Below, piece after piece: positions 1 through 8,820 of a stretch of DNA of 13,645 nt. A program made the translations under genes and the position numbers. The notes under the pieces are model-generated. The model saw only the letters and a list, made by a program, of their open reading frames with translations, was not told where the DNA came from and searched no databases. The DNA is taken from assembly GCA_005223375.1 (NCBI GenBank), contig RXOD01005519.1, forward strand, positions 1 to 13,645, read 5' to 3'. The DNA comes from Amoebophrya sp. AT5.2 (Eukaryota; Sar; Dinophyceae; Syndiniales; Amoebophryaceae). Positions within the stretch are counted from its first letter, which is position 1; every line of letters starts with the position of its first letter.

Positions 1-3000
1 GGGCACGACAAGGACAAGCCGTTCCTCTCCCCCGCCACGACTAGCGCGAGTCCTCCGGCCGTGTCGTCGTGGGAACAATATCAATATCCAGAAGAAACCG
101 CATGGCTGCTGATCGAGGAAGACCATCGTCGCCGTATGTTCGCTACTGATGAAATCGGCCGCCTTCGCATGCTTTCGATGCGCAAGCTAACGGCAATTGC
201 GTGGGAACTCGACCAGGAGGAGAACAGCAGCAGTGCGATCGCAAATGTTAGCGCGATCGACGGGAACAGCTCGACGATGGGAGATGAAAACGGGGATGAA
301 GAGGCTTGTCTGCACTGCTCACTCGAGGAGCTGTCCGTGCTGGAGCAAGCCTGTATTGTCGACCTCCTGGTCGGGGGACTTGATGTGGTCCCCAGAAGGG
401 CCTCGTCTTCTGTGACGGACGACGGTTCGACGGTTCACCCCGCCGCTGGTCTGCTCCGCTCCTTTTTACGACGTCGACCGGACGCAGATGAAGGGGACAA
501 GAACAAGGACGGAGATCTAGAAGCGCTGGCGTCTTCGCTATCAAAATTGCAGCTGAAGAAACAACAGCAAGGCGATACTTTTGCACCGCCAGCGTCGTCG
601 GCTGCCGAGGAGCCGTCGGCTGACAAGAAATTGCTGTCCTCACAAACTGAAACAAACGACCGGGGCAGGCGACTGGGCCCATCGGATGGAGGTGGAAGCC
701 GCAGCCTTGGCGCCAACGTTGGCGCGGGCACCTGCCCGGAGCAAGTGTTGCTCGAGGTGGCGTCGCGCCGTTGCGAGGTGCACCATCGGAGCGTGGCGCA
801 GCGGCTGAAGTGGAACGAGACTTTGCACGCGATCTCGGAGGATGTAGCGCAGGATTTGCAGACGTGGGCCACGCGCCAGCGCGTCCTGAACCGGAGTCCG
901 GGGAGTCCGGGCGGCGGTGGCAGCTCCCGCAGACTCGCGGCGTGGCAGTTGCAGTTCGCGGAGACGCTGGCGAGCATTCAGGAATTGGATCAGGTGATCG
1001 ACAAGCTTCGATTCGTGCACCTCCAGATCGACATCAACACAGCAGATCCGGTTCCTGTGGCCGCAAACTGTCCTCGGAAGGCGGCGGCGCTGCCCCCTTT
1101 GTGGACTAATATTCCGCTCGCCGTGCGCCGCGCTCTGCTGCGGATGTGTAACGTGTGCGGAACTGTTGCCGTGCTGTACGTGCTGAATATCCACAGGCTG
1201 GCAATTTACGTGGCCCGCAGTGTGAGTAGTTCCTTGCTCACTGGCAGAAACATCAAGTCGCAGTCAGAGCCGCGGGGCCAGGATCAAGTAGAGGCGGAGC
1301 TGCCAGCGGATGGAGCAGATCTTCAGGAACGGATTTTCATTATCGGCTCAGATGAGCGGCCTTTCTCTGCGCAGAAGTCGGGGAAGCGGGTCCGCTCGGA
1401 TCTCATGGGGTTCAAAGATGACAACGAAGAGGAATATGAAGGGACCACCAGGTGGTAAGTAGGGAGGTGGTAAGTGGTTCGTGATGGGTCTCCACTTAGG
1501 TGGCGGATTGCCCTAGGAGGCGAGCCCCATTGTGGGCGTAGGGGGTTGCGTCGTGATCTGGAAGTGAGAGTGAGACATTGAGACAGAGGCTCTAGAGGAA
1601 AGTGTTCGCGGAGAGCCACTGACTAAAGTGGTAACGAGACCTCAAAGCAGGGCAAATGCGGCCGCCTAGGATAGCGCAGCTTGGTTGTCGGCTATAGGGT
1701 GGAGGAGTGCCAGGCCTGCCGACCGCGCAAAGCCGCCTCGCCACCTAGTACTGCAGCCCACTTTTTAGGACCACCAAGGGGGACCCAAAACCCGAAGAGC
1801 CCCCCAAGATTTCACTTACCACTTAGCACCTATACCATCTGGTCTCGTCATAAGGAAATTCGAAGGGAAGGGGAGGCGATTCGGCGGCTTCTGCAGAGAC
1901 CGGGTGAAGAGGCCGCAGAAGTCGGCGAAGAAGTTGCACAGCCCTCTCCCCCTCCGTCTCGCCCTCCGACACGTCAAGTTCAAGCCGCTTCTTCATCGTC
2001 GGGCGGTTTGTTATCTTCAGATGAGGCACCAGGACCAGCTCAGGTACCTGATGTGCGATGGGAGAGCGAGAGCATCAGAGGAATGAGCAAAGAGCCAGGG
2101 CCAGCAACGCCAAGAGCCCCCGAGGACGGCGCGAACGACGTTTCTGACAACAGAGCAGCATCCAAGGCGTCATCCTCCGGCGCGATATCGTTTTTCCAGA
2201 TTCCGACCTGCATCTCGGAAGTGGGGCGGAACGCGGACAGTGGGGCGGAGTCTCGCGCACCCTTTCAGGGGCAGTGGGATCTGCATCGACTGGAGAATTT
2301 CGGTAAAGAGTACTACCCCAGTAAAAATCCGAAGCTGCACAACCTCCGGCGACACATGTCCGGCTTCCACATTTTTGGCGACATGATGGAGGACCTGTGG
2401 GGCGGCGAGCCTACGGAGATCCTCTTCATGCGGCTCGGGAAACTGCGACGGGACCTGCTGCACATGGACCGCATCGCGCGACTGTTTGACCACGCTAGCG
2501 CAGCTGCTGACGGACCGTGTGAGGTCGACGGCGATTACTTCGAAGATGGCGGTTTTTCCGGGTCCGGCACGACAGCGTCCACGTCCGCAGCTCCAGGATC
2601 CGCCAGAACCAGCTCCTTAGGTCAAGCTGGCATCTCAACTTCGACGTCTTCACCGTCGGGCGAGGCGAAGGCTCCTTCGTTCTCATCGCGGCCGTTTCCG
2701 TTCCGTGTCGTCTCAGTAGTCGCCGAGCCAGACTCGCCCCGGCCGCCCTCCTGGGCTGCGAGTGACCCGTTGTCCGAACGTGACGGGAATTGCTCTAGCA
2801 CGACGTCCGCATGCGGCCACGCGGAGCGATTGAGGCGAGCGGAGGGCGACGCACTGCCGGGCCGCTCGAGCTCTTCTGCGTGCAGCATCGATGGCCTCGA
2901 GACGGTGATGCATGGAGATTGGGACGACCACTTCGACCTGCACTTGCTTGCTGATCGTCCTTTCGAACGGGAATGCACAAGCGCAACATGCTCAGATGAT

Positions 3001-3864
3001 CGACGTCCTCGTGACAAGCATCGAGGTAAGTTAAAGAAAGAGAAGGTGGAGCCGCTGGTAGCCTTCCTCGGGAGTGAGGGGGCAGACTACCTGAGTGCGG
3101 TGTGGAACGTGACTAGTGGTCATGGCGTCCGAGGTGCCGCGGGACGGCCCAGATCGAATAAGCCGATTTTCATGATGCACCTCGAGAAGTCGTCCTCATC
3201 CAGGCGGGAAGGTGCTATCTAGTCATTGACTTCTACTTGTTCTTTATGGTTCATCTTTTTGTGTGGCAAAGCTAGGCCTCGCTTTTCGACTGCTTTTAAT
3301 ATAAGAATCTACTTAATACGACGCGGGAAATCGAAGGCGTTATTACCGCCGCAAGATTAAAATCATCAATAAGAATCTACGAAAAAAAACGACAGTGAAT
3401 AGTCATGATCTTGCGTCTACTGGTGGTGTTCAGGCCCTAGATCTACTTTCAGATGAGGAGGTGCAGCTGTTTGGCCTGACCACCACGAGCAGTATTAGCT
3501 TAAATTACTAAAAGCTCACAATTTTCGTTTTTCTGCCTTCACAGGTTGTTCCGGCGAAAGGGCAGGCGCGACGGCCACTGGGGAAGGGGCACAAGATGAA
3601 ATCTGCACCGCGAAGGAGGAGGACGGCGAGCTCGAGCTTGTGATGACGCGGTTGCTGTCGGGCTTCGGCACCGCAGAAGTGATCGAGGCCTTGACCCACG
3701 CAGCGGGAGCAGGGGCAGGACGAGATGCAAGCAGCGCTGAAGGTGAAGCAGAAGATGGTTCTGCGACTAGAACTGGGTTGGTCCGCCCGTCAACGCTTCC
3801 GAGGGAAGTGTATCGCCGCACGACAGGTGCGCGCTTCGTGCCGCTGCTTCAGCGACGAAAATAA
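1..3864 (+). CDS. Unknown multi-exon protein, 5' end outside window
   Basis: I do not recognise this gene. Proposed exons are 1-1454, 1827-3211 and 3545-3864; they join in one frame to 1052 residues plus stop, and the frame is open from base 1, so the start lies upstream. Residues about 247-297 and 311-345 are charged and helical, probably coiled coil. Residues about 380-405 form one hydrophobic stretch (VCGTVAVLYVLNIHRLAIYV) that could be a membrane helix. Residues about 630-708 are an ordered, His/Leu-rich block (GQWDLHRLENFGKEYY to RIARLFDH), the likeliest conserved domain. Most of the rest is Ser/Ala/Glu-rich and probably disordered. Both junctions keep phase: phase 2 at 1454/1827 and phase 1 at 3211/3545. 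Uncertain points are the donor of intron 2 (3026 would drop 62 codons in frame) and the 3' end, because a donor at 3827 could instead join an exon at 4359-4645. Confidence 0.6.
1455..1826 (+). mobile_element. Intron with inverted terminal repeats, introner-like
   Basis: This GT-AG intron interrupts the first gene between two exons in the same frame. It begins GTAAGT and ends CCACTTAG, and splicing preserves phase 2; unspliced, the frame stops at 1456. Its ends are inverted copies: CACTTACCAC (1813-1822) is the exact reverse complement of GTGGTAAGTG (1467-1476). It also matches 9 bases at the donor itself (1452-1460). AGGTGGTAAGT occurs twice, at 1450-1460 and 1465-1475, giving tandem donors; use of the second would retain a stop codon. 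A donor three bases upstream (1452) keeps the frame too. The inverted ends suggest an introner element, but they are shorter than in the other two cases and no clean target-site duplication is visible. Confidence 0.5.
3301..3312 (+). repeat. 12-bp direct repeat, copy 1
   Basis: ATAAGAATCTAC occurs here and again at 3369-3380, 56 bases later, inside the AT-rich intron of the first gene. Both copies are followed closely by an ACGAC motif. Its function is unknown; replication slippage or a small internal duplication is the simplest explanation. Confidence 0.6.
3369..3380 (+). repeat. 12-bp direct repeat, copy 2
   Basis: Second copy of ATAAGAATCTAC; see 3301-3312. Confidence 0.6.
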
Positions 3865-4031
3865 AAAAGTGGAGGGAGACAGAAAGAAAACGCGGTCTGC
3901 TCCTGCTGGCGCGGGGGGCGCAGCTGCTGAGGTGGAGGAGGAGCCGGCGGCGGCGGCTGAGTTAGTTTGATTGGGTTTGCTACTGCGACAGCACACCGGC
4001 CTTGGAATTGGAAAGCACTGTACTTATCAGA

Positions 4032-4100
4032 CCCACTGCATTTGGGTGTCGTTCACACGCTGGTCAGACTAGTGTGTGAACGACGCCCAGTTGCAGTGGG
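4032..4100 (+). repeat. Long near-perfect inverted repeat, RNA hairpin
   Basis: Arms 4032-4058 and 4074-4100 are inverted copies, 24 of 27 bases identical, separated by a 15-base loop. In a plus-strand transcript two of the three differences are G-U pairs and only one is a U-U mismatch, so 26 of 27 positions pair. The left arm begins CCCACTGCA and ends CGTTCACAC. It lies in DNA without a confident gene, between the stop at 3864 and the open frame of 4211-4645. It could be a precursor of a small RNA, a tiny palindromic transposon remnant (MITE-like), or the core of an intron if 3827-4358 is spliced out. Confidence 0.75.
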
Positions 4101-4222
4101 GCTAGGTCCTACCGGACTCAGAATCGGTTTCAGTGCCACGTCATTTACTTTACCACCGACATCGTCAGAAACTGTACCAAGCTATACTTTCTTTCTTAAT
4201 CTTTCTATGATGTAAAGAACTC

Positions 4223-4240
4223 GCTGAGCCTTCGCTCAGC
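4223..4240 (+). repeat. Small hairpin
   Basis: GCTGAG (4223-4228) and CTCAGC (4235-4240) pair around a 6-base loop. It is too short to assign a role. Confidence 0.4.
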
Positions 4241-4358
4241 CCTTCCGGCTGCTCTGGTGTGCTCTCGCTCAAGTCCAACTTTAAGCGGTTTGAAAGATTT
4301 TTTTTTGTCTCATGTGTGTCCGCTTCCACCGAGATCCTGTTCATGCTTGCCTCAACAG

Positions 4359-4645
4359 AGCATAGGACCACAAGGCGCACGACTTTATCCCATGCTTCTG
4401 AAAAGTTATCACAAGCACACATTCATAGGGAAGATGTTGAGCAGGAGGCGACTTTTGAGGACTTTATTGAGAGCACGGGACACTACACGCTCGTGAAAGT
4501 TACAAGCGGAATTTCTGGAGAGGATTTGATGGGAGACGGTTCGCTGACGAACGACCAAAAATCTGAGCGCTATTTTTTATCGGATGCCCGCCATTCTTTA
4601 TACAAACAGAGAGACATCATCATAAAAGTATTTCCTCCATACTAA
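4359..4645 (+). CDS. Possible last exon of the first gene, uncertain
   Basis: One frame is open from 4211 to the TAA at 4643-4645. A plausible acceptor, TTGCCTCAACAG ending at 4358 and preceded by a T-run near 4301-4309, would join in phase 1 to a donor GTGCGC at 3827, giving a 1135-residue product for the first gene instead of 1052. The encoded stretch (for example EATFEDFIESTGHYTLVKV) reads like a soluble charged protein but matches nothing I know. AATAAA at 4659-4664 lies 13 bases after the stop and could be a polyadenylation signal. Against it, the codons are more AT-ending than in the neighbouring exons, and the first gene has an acceptable stop at 3864. This could be a chance open frame in a 3' UTR. 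Confidence 0.28.
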
Positions 4646-5363
4646 ATTCTATACGAATAATAAAACGCTAACGCGCGAAAAAGAAAAACTCGAAAAACAC
4701 AAAAAAACAAAAAGATCGCTGGTTTGAAAAAACGAAAGTAGCGGATAAGTAGATGCGAAGGATCAGAACCTGGCAGCAGAAGCGACGCGTTGAGGAGATT
4801 TCGAGACTGCGCCCGGAAGATCAATGGTCTGTCACAAAAACTCCGAAAAAACCGGCGTCGTCCGTCTCTCCGCAGCATGGTCGACGTGTGTTTCTACTTT
4901 GTGTTGGGCTGTCGCCCGGAAGCAAGGCCGATGGCAAGAAACCGGCCTGCCCCACACGGTGGGACTGTGAGGCAATTTTATCGACTTGAACATCGTGATC
5001 GTGAATCCATGAAAGATCCATACCTGGCTGACAGAAGGAGAACGACGTACGAAAAACAGAATCGCCAGCGGATGAGTTTTGATATATCTATGCTGACATG
5101 TCTTCTGTGGGTCCGCGCAGAAACAAACCCTTTCTTGGTCTTGGTCTGCAAGAAATTCTCTCTTTCTACTCGATCTGCCTCGGCGAAGATAAGTACAACC
5201 TCCGTGGGAGCTATGGTGGTACAACACATGCAATGTAAGAGATCGAAAGAAACTGCTGGCTCCGAAAGAGGACAATTGATACTCTATGCTCTTTGTACGT
5301 TCTCGATGTTTTTTGATCCTTTCCCGATTGATTTTCGTTTTTTTTTTGAAAGCTCACGATCTC

Positions 5364-5404
5364 GATCAACGCGTTCACACTCGGCTCCGCTAACGCGCTT
5401 GATC
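5364..5404 (+). repeat. Inverted repeat upstream of RING gene
   Basis: GATCAACGCGTT (5364-5375) pairs with AACGCGCTTGATC (5392-5404) with a single bulged base and a 16-base loop. It follows a run of T at 5338-5347. It could be an RNA stem-loop or a dyad protein-binding site; nothing else indicates its role. Confidence 0.5.
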
Positions 5405-5473
5405 CAAGACGATGGCAGATGCATCAACGATGTCGCTGTGGAGTTTGAGGCCTCGTAGTTTTTTCCGGCGCTT

Positions 5474-5489
5474 CTGCTTCGAAAAGCAG
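5474..5489 (+). repeat. Small perfect hairpin with 4-base loop
   Basis: CTGCTT and AAGCAG pair around CGAA. It lies in the upstream region of the RING-finger gene, and its role is unknown. Confidence 0.4.
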
Positions 5490-5504
5490 CGACCTTGTGA
5501 CCTC

Positions 5505-5533
5505 GTTTGTCTCGCGTCTTTGTTCATCTAAAG
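5505..5533 (+). promoter_or_regulatory. Pyrimidine tract plus AG, possible trans-splice acceptor
   Basis: A pyrimidine-rich run ends in CTAAAG at 5533. No ATG occurs between it and the start codon at 5650. If the organism uses spliced-leader trans-splicing, as dinoflagellates do, this is a reasonable acceptor for the RING-finger gene. The site is inferred from composition and position only. Confidence 0.2.
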
Positions 5534-5649
5534 CTGTATTCGGCCAGTGCCAGGGCCGGTATCAGAGTCAATCTATCGAAGGAACAAACAGCCACCCCCA
5601 CTAATAAAAACATCGGCGGCAGGGCACCTCCGCCTCCGGAAAAACCAGC

Positions 5650-8505
5650 ATGAAATTGTCAACGCTTGTACCCCCGGCCGGAATCTGGCGCTACCTGCTC
5701 TGCCTCACTGTGGAGCAAGGTTTTCGGTTTGTCGGCGCCGTATCATTCGAGCCCTCTCGCTCTCGGGCTTCGTCGACTGCTCTTGTCGACGAGCAGGAGG
5801 GGGTGCGACAGCCGCTCGTCCAACTTGCGGCGTCTCTGCCTCCGCAGCAGCAGCGGATGAGGGAGGATGACCATACGTTACGGCCCGACGCTTATCTCAC
5901 CGCTGAGGATTTCGCTGTGTACGAGATGCTGAAGTCCGCCGGCTACGACGGTACCACCTTCTCGTACCAGGCGGACGCCTGCTGCTCGATTTGTCAGACC
6001 GAACCTATGGTAGCTGCCGACGAGGACGAGGCCGAGGGCGACAACACCGCGGAGCAGAGGAAGAACATGGACTGCAGGTTTTACCGCCATTTCTGTGGCC
6101 ACGTGGTGTGCGACCGCTGTTTACCTGAGGCGCAACGGCGGGGCGCGCGGGGACAGGGCTGCGCGGTGTGCCGCCAGGGCGTGGGAGGGGACCGGGGGGC
6201 GCCCTCGTCCTCATCGGTCAGGGACCAAGCAGGGCGACAGGGGCCAACGGACACGGTGCCAGAGGAGGAAGAAGATCCTATGACCGCGGGTTGTACTTCA
6301 TCCTCAACTTTATCTTGCACCGATGGGAGAGAGTGGGACCACTGTCGGCGCTGGAAACCGGTGCCGCTCGGCGGCGGGCGGCCACTGACGCAGCGCAGCG
6401 TGGCTGCGTGGCTACACGAGCTGGGAGAGAGGAAGGGAACTGCAGGTGGAGGAACAGCGGACCTCAAGCCGCTTAGCTACGCGGCGGTCGAGAAGGATAT
6501 GGACGAATGGGCACGGGGGTGGGTGGCGTTCCTGCGCAATACAGTCTCCGCGCAGGAACAACAGGAACGGTTTGGGAAAGAGGCCTCTCTTTCGCGCATT
6601 CCGTCCGCCGTGCTCTTTCGCCACCGCGCCATGCTGGACCGGGTGCGGGCGGACGGGGACGAAGTCAAGACCTTGCGATGGGCGCTGGCGCGGATAGTGC
6701 TCCACGTGGTGCGCAAGAGCCTGCCAGGGGTGGTGCTCGCTCGTCGTGGGAGCACGAGCAACAGTGCAGGAGCTTCCTCATCATCTTCCACCTTCGCGGC
6801 GACGTCGGGCTCAACCTGCCATGCCCGGGACGAGGAGTCGGATCCGCAGGAGGAACAGGATCAGCAAGCGGAAGAGGAGGAGCAAGTTCAAGAACAGGAC
6901 GCTGAACAACACGAGGATGTTGGGCGCCGTCCGCCGTCCTTCCAAACAAGACCCCAGAGTAGCGCCGCCTCTCTCCGCGCGAGGAGACACGAGAGCGGCC
7001 AGCTAGCGCTACTTTACGTCGACGGCGAGCCCCTTCTAGTTCCCGACGCGCCGCCGCAGCAGCACCCGCACATCAACTACAGCTACCACTCGCCCTGCCC
7101 CCAACTCGGGGCTGCCGAGCCGGGCTGGATGCGAAAACTCCGCACGATCTTTTGTCCCATCCTGGCTGACTGTACTGCTCTCTGCTGCAACGCCTGGTAT
7201 TGCGTGAATTTGGTTTGGCCGGCCAGTGCGAGTGCGAGCATCTGCACAGCGTGTTCGGCGGGGGGTGGAGATTTTCGTGCAGCGTTTTGGGGGATGAAGA
7301 TTTGCGTGTCCGGCGGCAGGGGGATGGACTTTCCGGCGGGAGGGTGCTGCATGGGGTACACATGTGGCGTCACGGGCGCACGCATGGTGTGCTACGGCTG
7401 CGGGGCGTGCGACGTGGAGAATGATGTTGAATATCCGGTGCACATGTCTGAGTATGCAGAAGCTGCACCGCCCGAAGGCCACCGTACCCAACGGCCGTCG
7501 CTGGACGGGTTCTTCGACGAGGAAACCGGTTTGGAGGTTGCAGCATTCACCCACGACGCGTTTTGGGAGGATGAGCCAGTCATGGATGGACGCGAGTTCT
7601 GGAGACAGGAAGAACTCCCGCGGAGAACAAGGCTGGCGCTAGACGATGGAAGCGAAACAGGCTTTTCCTTTTCCGATTTGCTTGAGCAGGCGGAGGGGGT
7701 CTTTCTACGTCGAGCGGCAGATGGACAACGGCGCCAGGTCGTCGATCCGGACGTTTCCACGCTGGAACGCTTCCTCCGAGATCCAGAGGGCTACTCAAGA
7801 TCGTCGCGATCGCCAGATTCCCCCTTAGAAAATGATGGCTCAGGAGCCCCCGCGTGTCTTAGCTACACTGGCGACTTGTTGTTCGACAGCACGCGTCGGA
7901 CGCGGGTGTTCCGACGCCTGTCAACATCCGGACGCGCCCGCTGCTTGTGCGGAGAAGAGTGTCGCGAAACGTGCACCGCGCCGTGCGTTTCGATGCCTCC
8001 CTGCGCAGCGTACGAAGACCTCGCGGACCTTTTGTGGCCGCCGCCAGCACGTCCCTCCGAGCGTCGGGAGGAAGAGCTTTGTCAGACAAACGTCATGGCC
8101 TTGCTAGAGAGCATAGCGGCGGAGTCGGAGGACGAGGAAAATCAAAATTGTTATGGCAGCTACTCTAGCTGCGCTCGTCATCATGCCGCAAAAGTGCTAC
8201 GAAGAGTATTGCGCAAGCGGGTGACGGCAGGGAGTAGCGGCCACGGCCCGATGAGGGCAGAGCGAGTTTTGATGGAGAAGCGCACGCGCGTGCTGGACAG
8301 GTTCGTCGCAAAAGTGGCGCTCAAGTGCATTGTTGCTGCAGCAGATGGCACCCTGGGACTCGGCAGTACGGAGGCAGAAGAGCAGCTAAGGAGAGAGAAG
8401 CTCATCTACCCGCTGACAAGGGATCCACAGGTGCGAAATTTTCTGCACGACCTGCAGTATGCGGTATTGTACGTTTACGGACCCCTCCTGGAGGACGAAG
8501 AGTAA
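5650..8505 (+). CDS. RING-finger (C3HC4) protein, probable E3 ubiquitin ligase
   Basis: A single uninterrupted exon encodes 951 residues. A RING finger is visible at residues 112-174: C112-x2-C115, then C149-x-H151, C154-x2-C157, and C171-x2-C174. The gap between the second and third ligands is 33 residues and acidic, long but within the RING range. RING domains recruit ubiquitin-conjugating enzymes, so a substrate-selecting E3 role is inferred; the substrate is unknown. Residues about 391-425 are Glu/Gln-rich. Residues about 498-590 hold around 14 cysteines, ending CYGCGACDVENDVEYPV, and residues about 766-785 form a second cluster (CLCGEECRETCTAPC); neither matches a family I know, and both could bind zinc. 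The C-terminal 120 residues look helical. ATG 5650 is preceded by A at -3 and is the first ATG after the upstream pyrimidine tract. The N-terminus is mildly hydrophobic (residues 12-33) but is not a convincing signal peptide. Confidence 0.85.
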   Translation: MKLSTLVPPAGIWRYLLCLTVEQGFRFVGAVSFEPSRSRASSTALVDEQEGVRQPLVQLAASLPPQQQRMREDDHTLRPDAYLTAEDFAVYEMLKSAGYDGTTFSYQADACCSICQTEPMVAADEDEAEGDNTAEQRKNMDCRFYRHFCGHVVCDRCLPEAQRRGARGQGCAVCRQGVGGDRGAPSSSSVRDQAGRQGPTDTVPEEEEDPMTAGCTSSSTLSCTDGREWDHCRRWKPVPLGGGRPLTQRSVAAWLHELGERKGTAGGGTADLKPLSYAAVEKDMDEWARGWVAFLRNTVSAQEQQERFGKEASLSRIPSAVLFRHRAMLDRVRADGDEVKTLRWALARIVLHVVRKSLPGVVLARRGSTSNSAGASSSSSTFAATSGSTCHARDEESDPQEEQDQQAEEEEQVQEQDAEQHEDVGRRPPSFQTRPQSSAASLRARRHESGQLALLYVDGEPLLVPDAPPQQHPHINYSYHSPCPQLGAAEPGWMRKLRTIFCPILADCTALCCNAWYCVNLVWPASASASICTACSAGGGDFRAAFWGMKICVSGGRGMDFPAGGCCMGYTCGVTGARMVCYGCGACDVENDVEYPVHMSEYAEAAPPEGHRTQRPSLDGFFDEETGLEVAAFTHDAFWEDEPVMDGREFWRQEELPRRTRLALDDGSETGFSFSDLLEQAEGVFLRRAADGQRRQVVDPDVSTLERFLRDPEGYSRSSRSPDSPLENDGSGAPACLSYTGDLLFDSTRRTRVFRRLSTSGRARCLCGEECRETCTAPCVSMPPCAAYEDLADLLWPPPARPSERREEELCQTNVMALLESIAAESEDEENQNCYGSYSSCARHHAAKVLRRVLRKRVTAGSSGHGPMRAERVLMEKRTRVLDRFVAKVALKCIVAAADGTLGLGSTEAEEQLRREKLIYPLTRDPQVRNFLHDLQYAVLYVYGPLLEDEE

Positions 8506-8820
8506 AAGAAGCACTGTCCAGCGCCAATAACCGTGTACGATTTCAGAAAAGGATTTCTTCAACCTATTCTCGTTGAAGCAAGAGCATAACTGGAAGTCTC
8601 GCAATAGAAGGAGCTGGTGAGATTCATTTTTCATCTTGAATTCGTCTTCGTGGTGTTCGCAGTATAATACGACTTTCGTGCAACAACTGATATTAAAGCA
8701 GTTCTTCTACATCTACTTCTTCTTCTTCTTTTCGTCTTCTCGTCGCCACATGTGCCTTCCGATGCAGGATCTCTCTGTTCAGCACGATTTGGCCCGGAGT
8801 TCTGCAGATCAGAGATCCAA
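8506..8820. other. Intergenic stretch between RING gene and glycosyltransferase gene
   Basis: This holds the 3' UTR of the RING-finger gene and the upstream region of the next gene. A TTC-rich pyrimidine tract runs from about 8702 to 8740. Two ATGs (8750 and 8762) share a frame that ends at TAA 8831-8833, overlapping the start of the next gene in another frame. I see no tRNA, snRNA or terminator structure. Confidence 0.5.
8702..8766 (+). promoter_or_regulatory. Pyrimidine tract plus AG, possible trans-splice acceptor
   Basis: A TTC-rich tract is followed by GATGCAG, ending at 8766. Joining a spliced leader there would leave a 54-base 5' UTR with no ATG before 8821 and would remove the two upstream ATGs at 8750 and 8762. 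This is only a candidate: no leader sequence is present in the window to test it. Confidence 0.2.

Larger units (their letters stand above)
3212..3544 (+). other. Spliceosomal intron, ordinary type, two possible donors
   Basis: The acceptor is convincing: a pyrimidine-rich run ending CTGCCTTCACAG at 3533-3544, followed by a GC-rich open frame. Two donors fit phase 1. GTGCTA at 3212 keeps the GC-rich, coding-like stretch 3026-3211. GTAAGT at 3026 is the better consensus and removes exactly 62 codons in frame. If neither is spliced, translation stops at 3222. Bases 3223-3540 are markedly more AT-rich, as expected for an intron or 3' UTR. I see no inverted terminal repeats here, unlike the other introns. 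It contains a 12-bp direct repeat at 3301-3312 and 3369-3380. Confidence 0.5.
4646..5649. other. Intergenic stretch, no confident gene
   Basis: Bases 4675-4737 are strongly A-rich on the plus strand, a composition typical of a gene boundary. The 10-base word CGCCCGGAAG appears twice, at 4810-4819 and 4912-4921. A plus-strand frame opens at ATG 4877, after a pyrimidine run ending CCGCAG, and stops at 5458. Its product (about 193 residues, starting MVDVCFYFVLGCRPEARP) has mixed composition, no recognisable domain and overlapping open frames on the other strand, so I do not call it a gene. The last part, from about 5534, is probably the 5' UTR of the RING-finger gene: it contains no ATG before 5650. 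Confidence 0.5.

Noticed and set aside
1681..1826. Upstream extension of the frame of exon 1827-3211
   Set aside because: It lies inside the proposed intron, starts at a non-ATG codon and has Pro/Arg-rich non-coding character; the 1455-1826 splice explains the frame better.
3866..3970. Ala/Glu-rich frame ending at 3970
   Set aside because: It reads plausibly as protein, but I find no splice pair of reasonable intron length that joins it in frame to the exon at 3545.
3817..4383. CGCACGAC repeated at 3817-3824 and 4376-4383, possible target duplication of another introner
   Set aside because: The sequences inside the repeat do not form inverted ends, and splicing at it would give no recognisable splice sites.
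4877..5458. Open frame of about 193 codons, plus strand
   Set aside because: No recognisable domain, weak codon bias and competing open frames on the minus strand; probably chance in a 1-kb intergenic stretch.
7036..7554. Minus-strand open frame of 172 codons
   Set aside because: Antisense shadow of the RING protein's cysteine-rich region, with Arg/Pro/His-rich composition typical of a GC-rich antisense frame.
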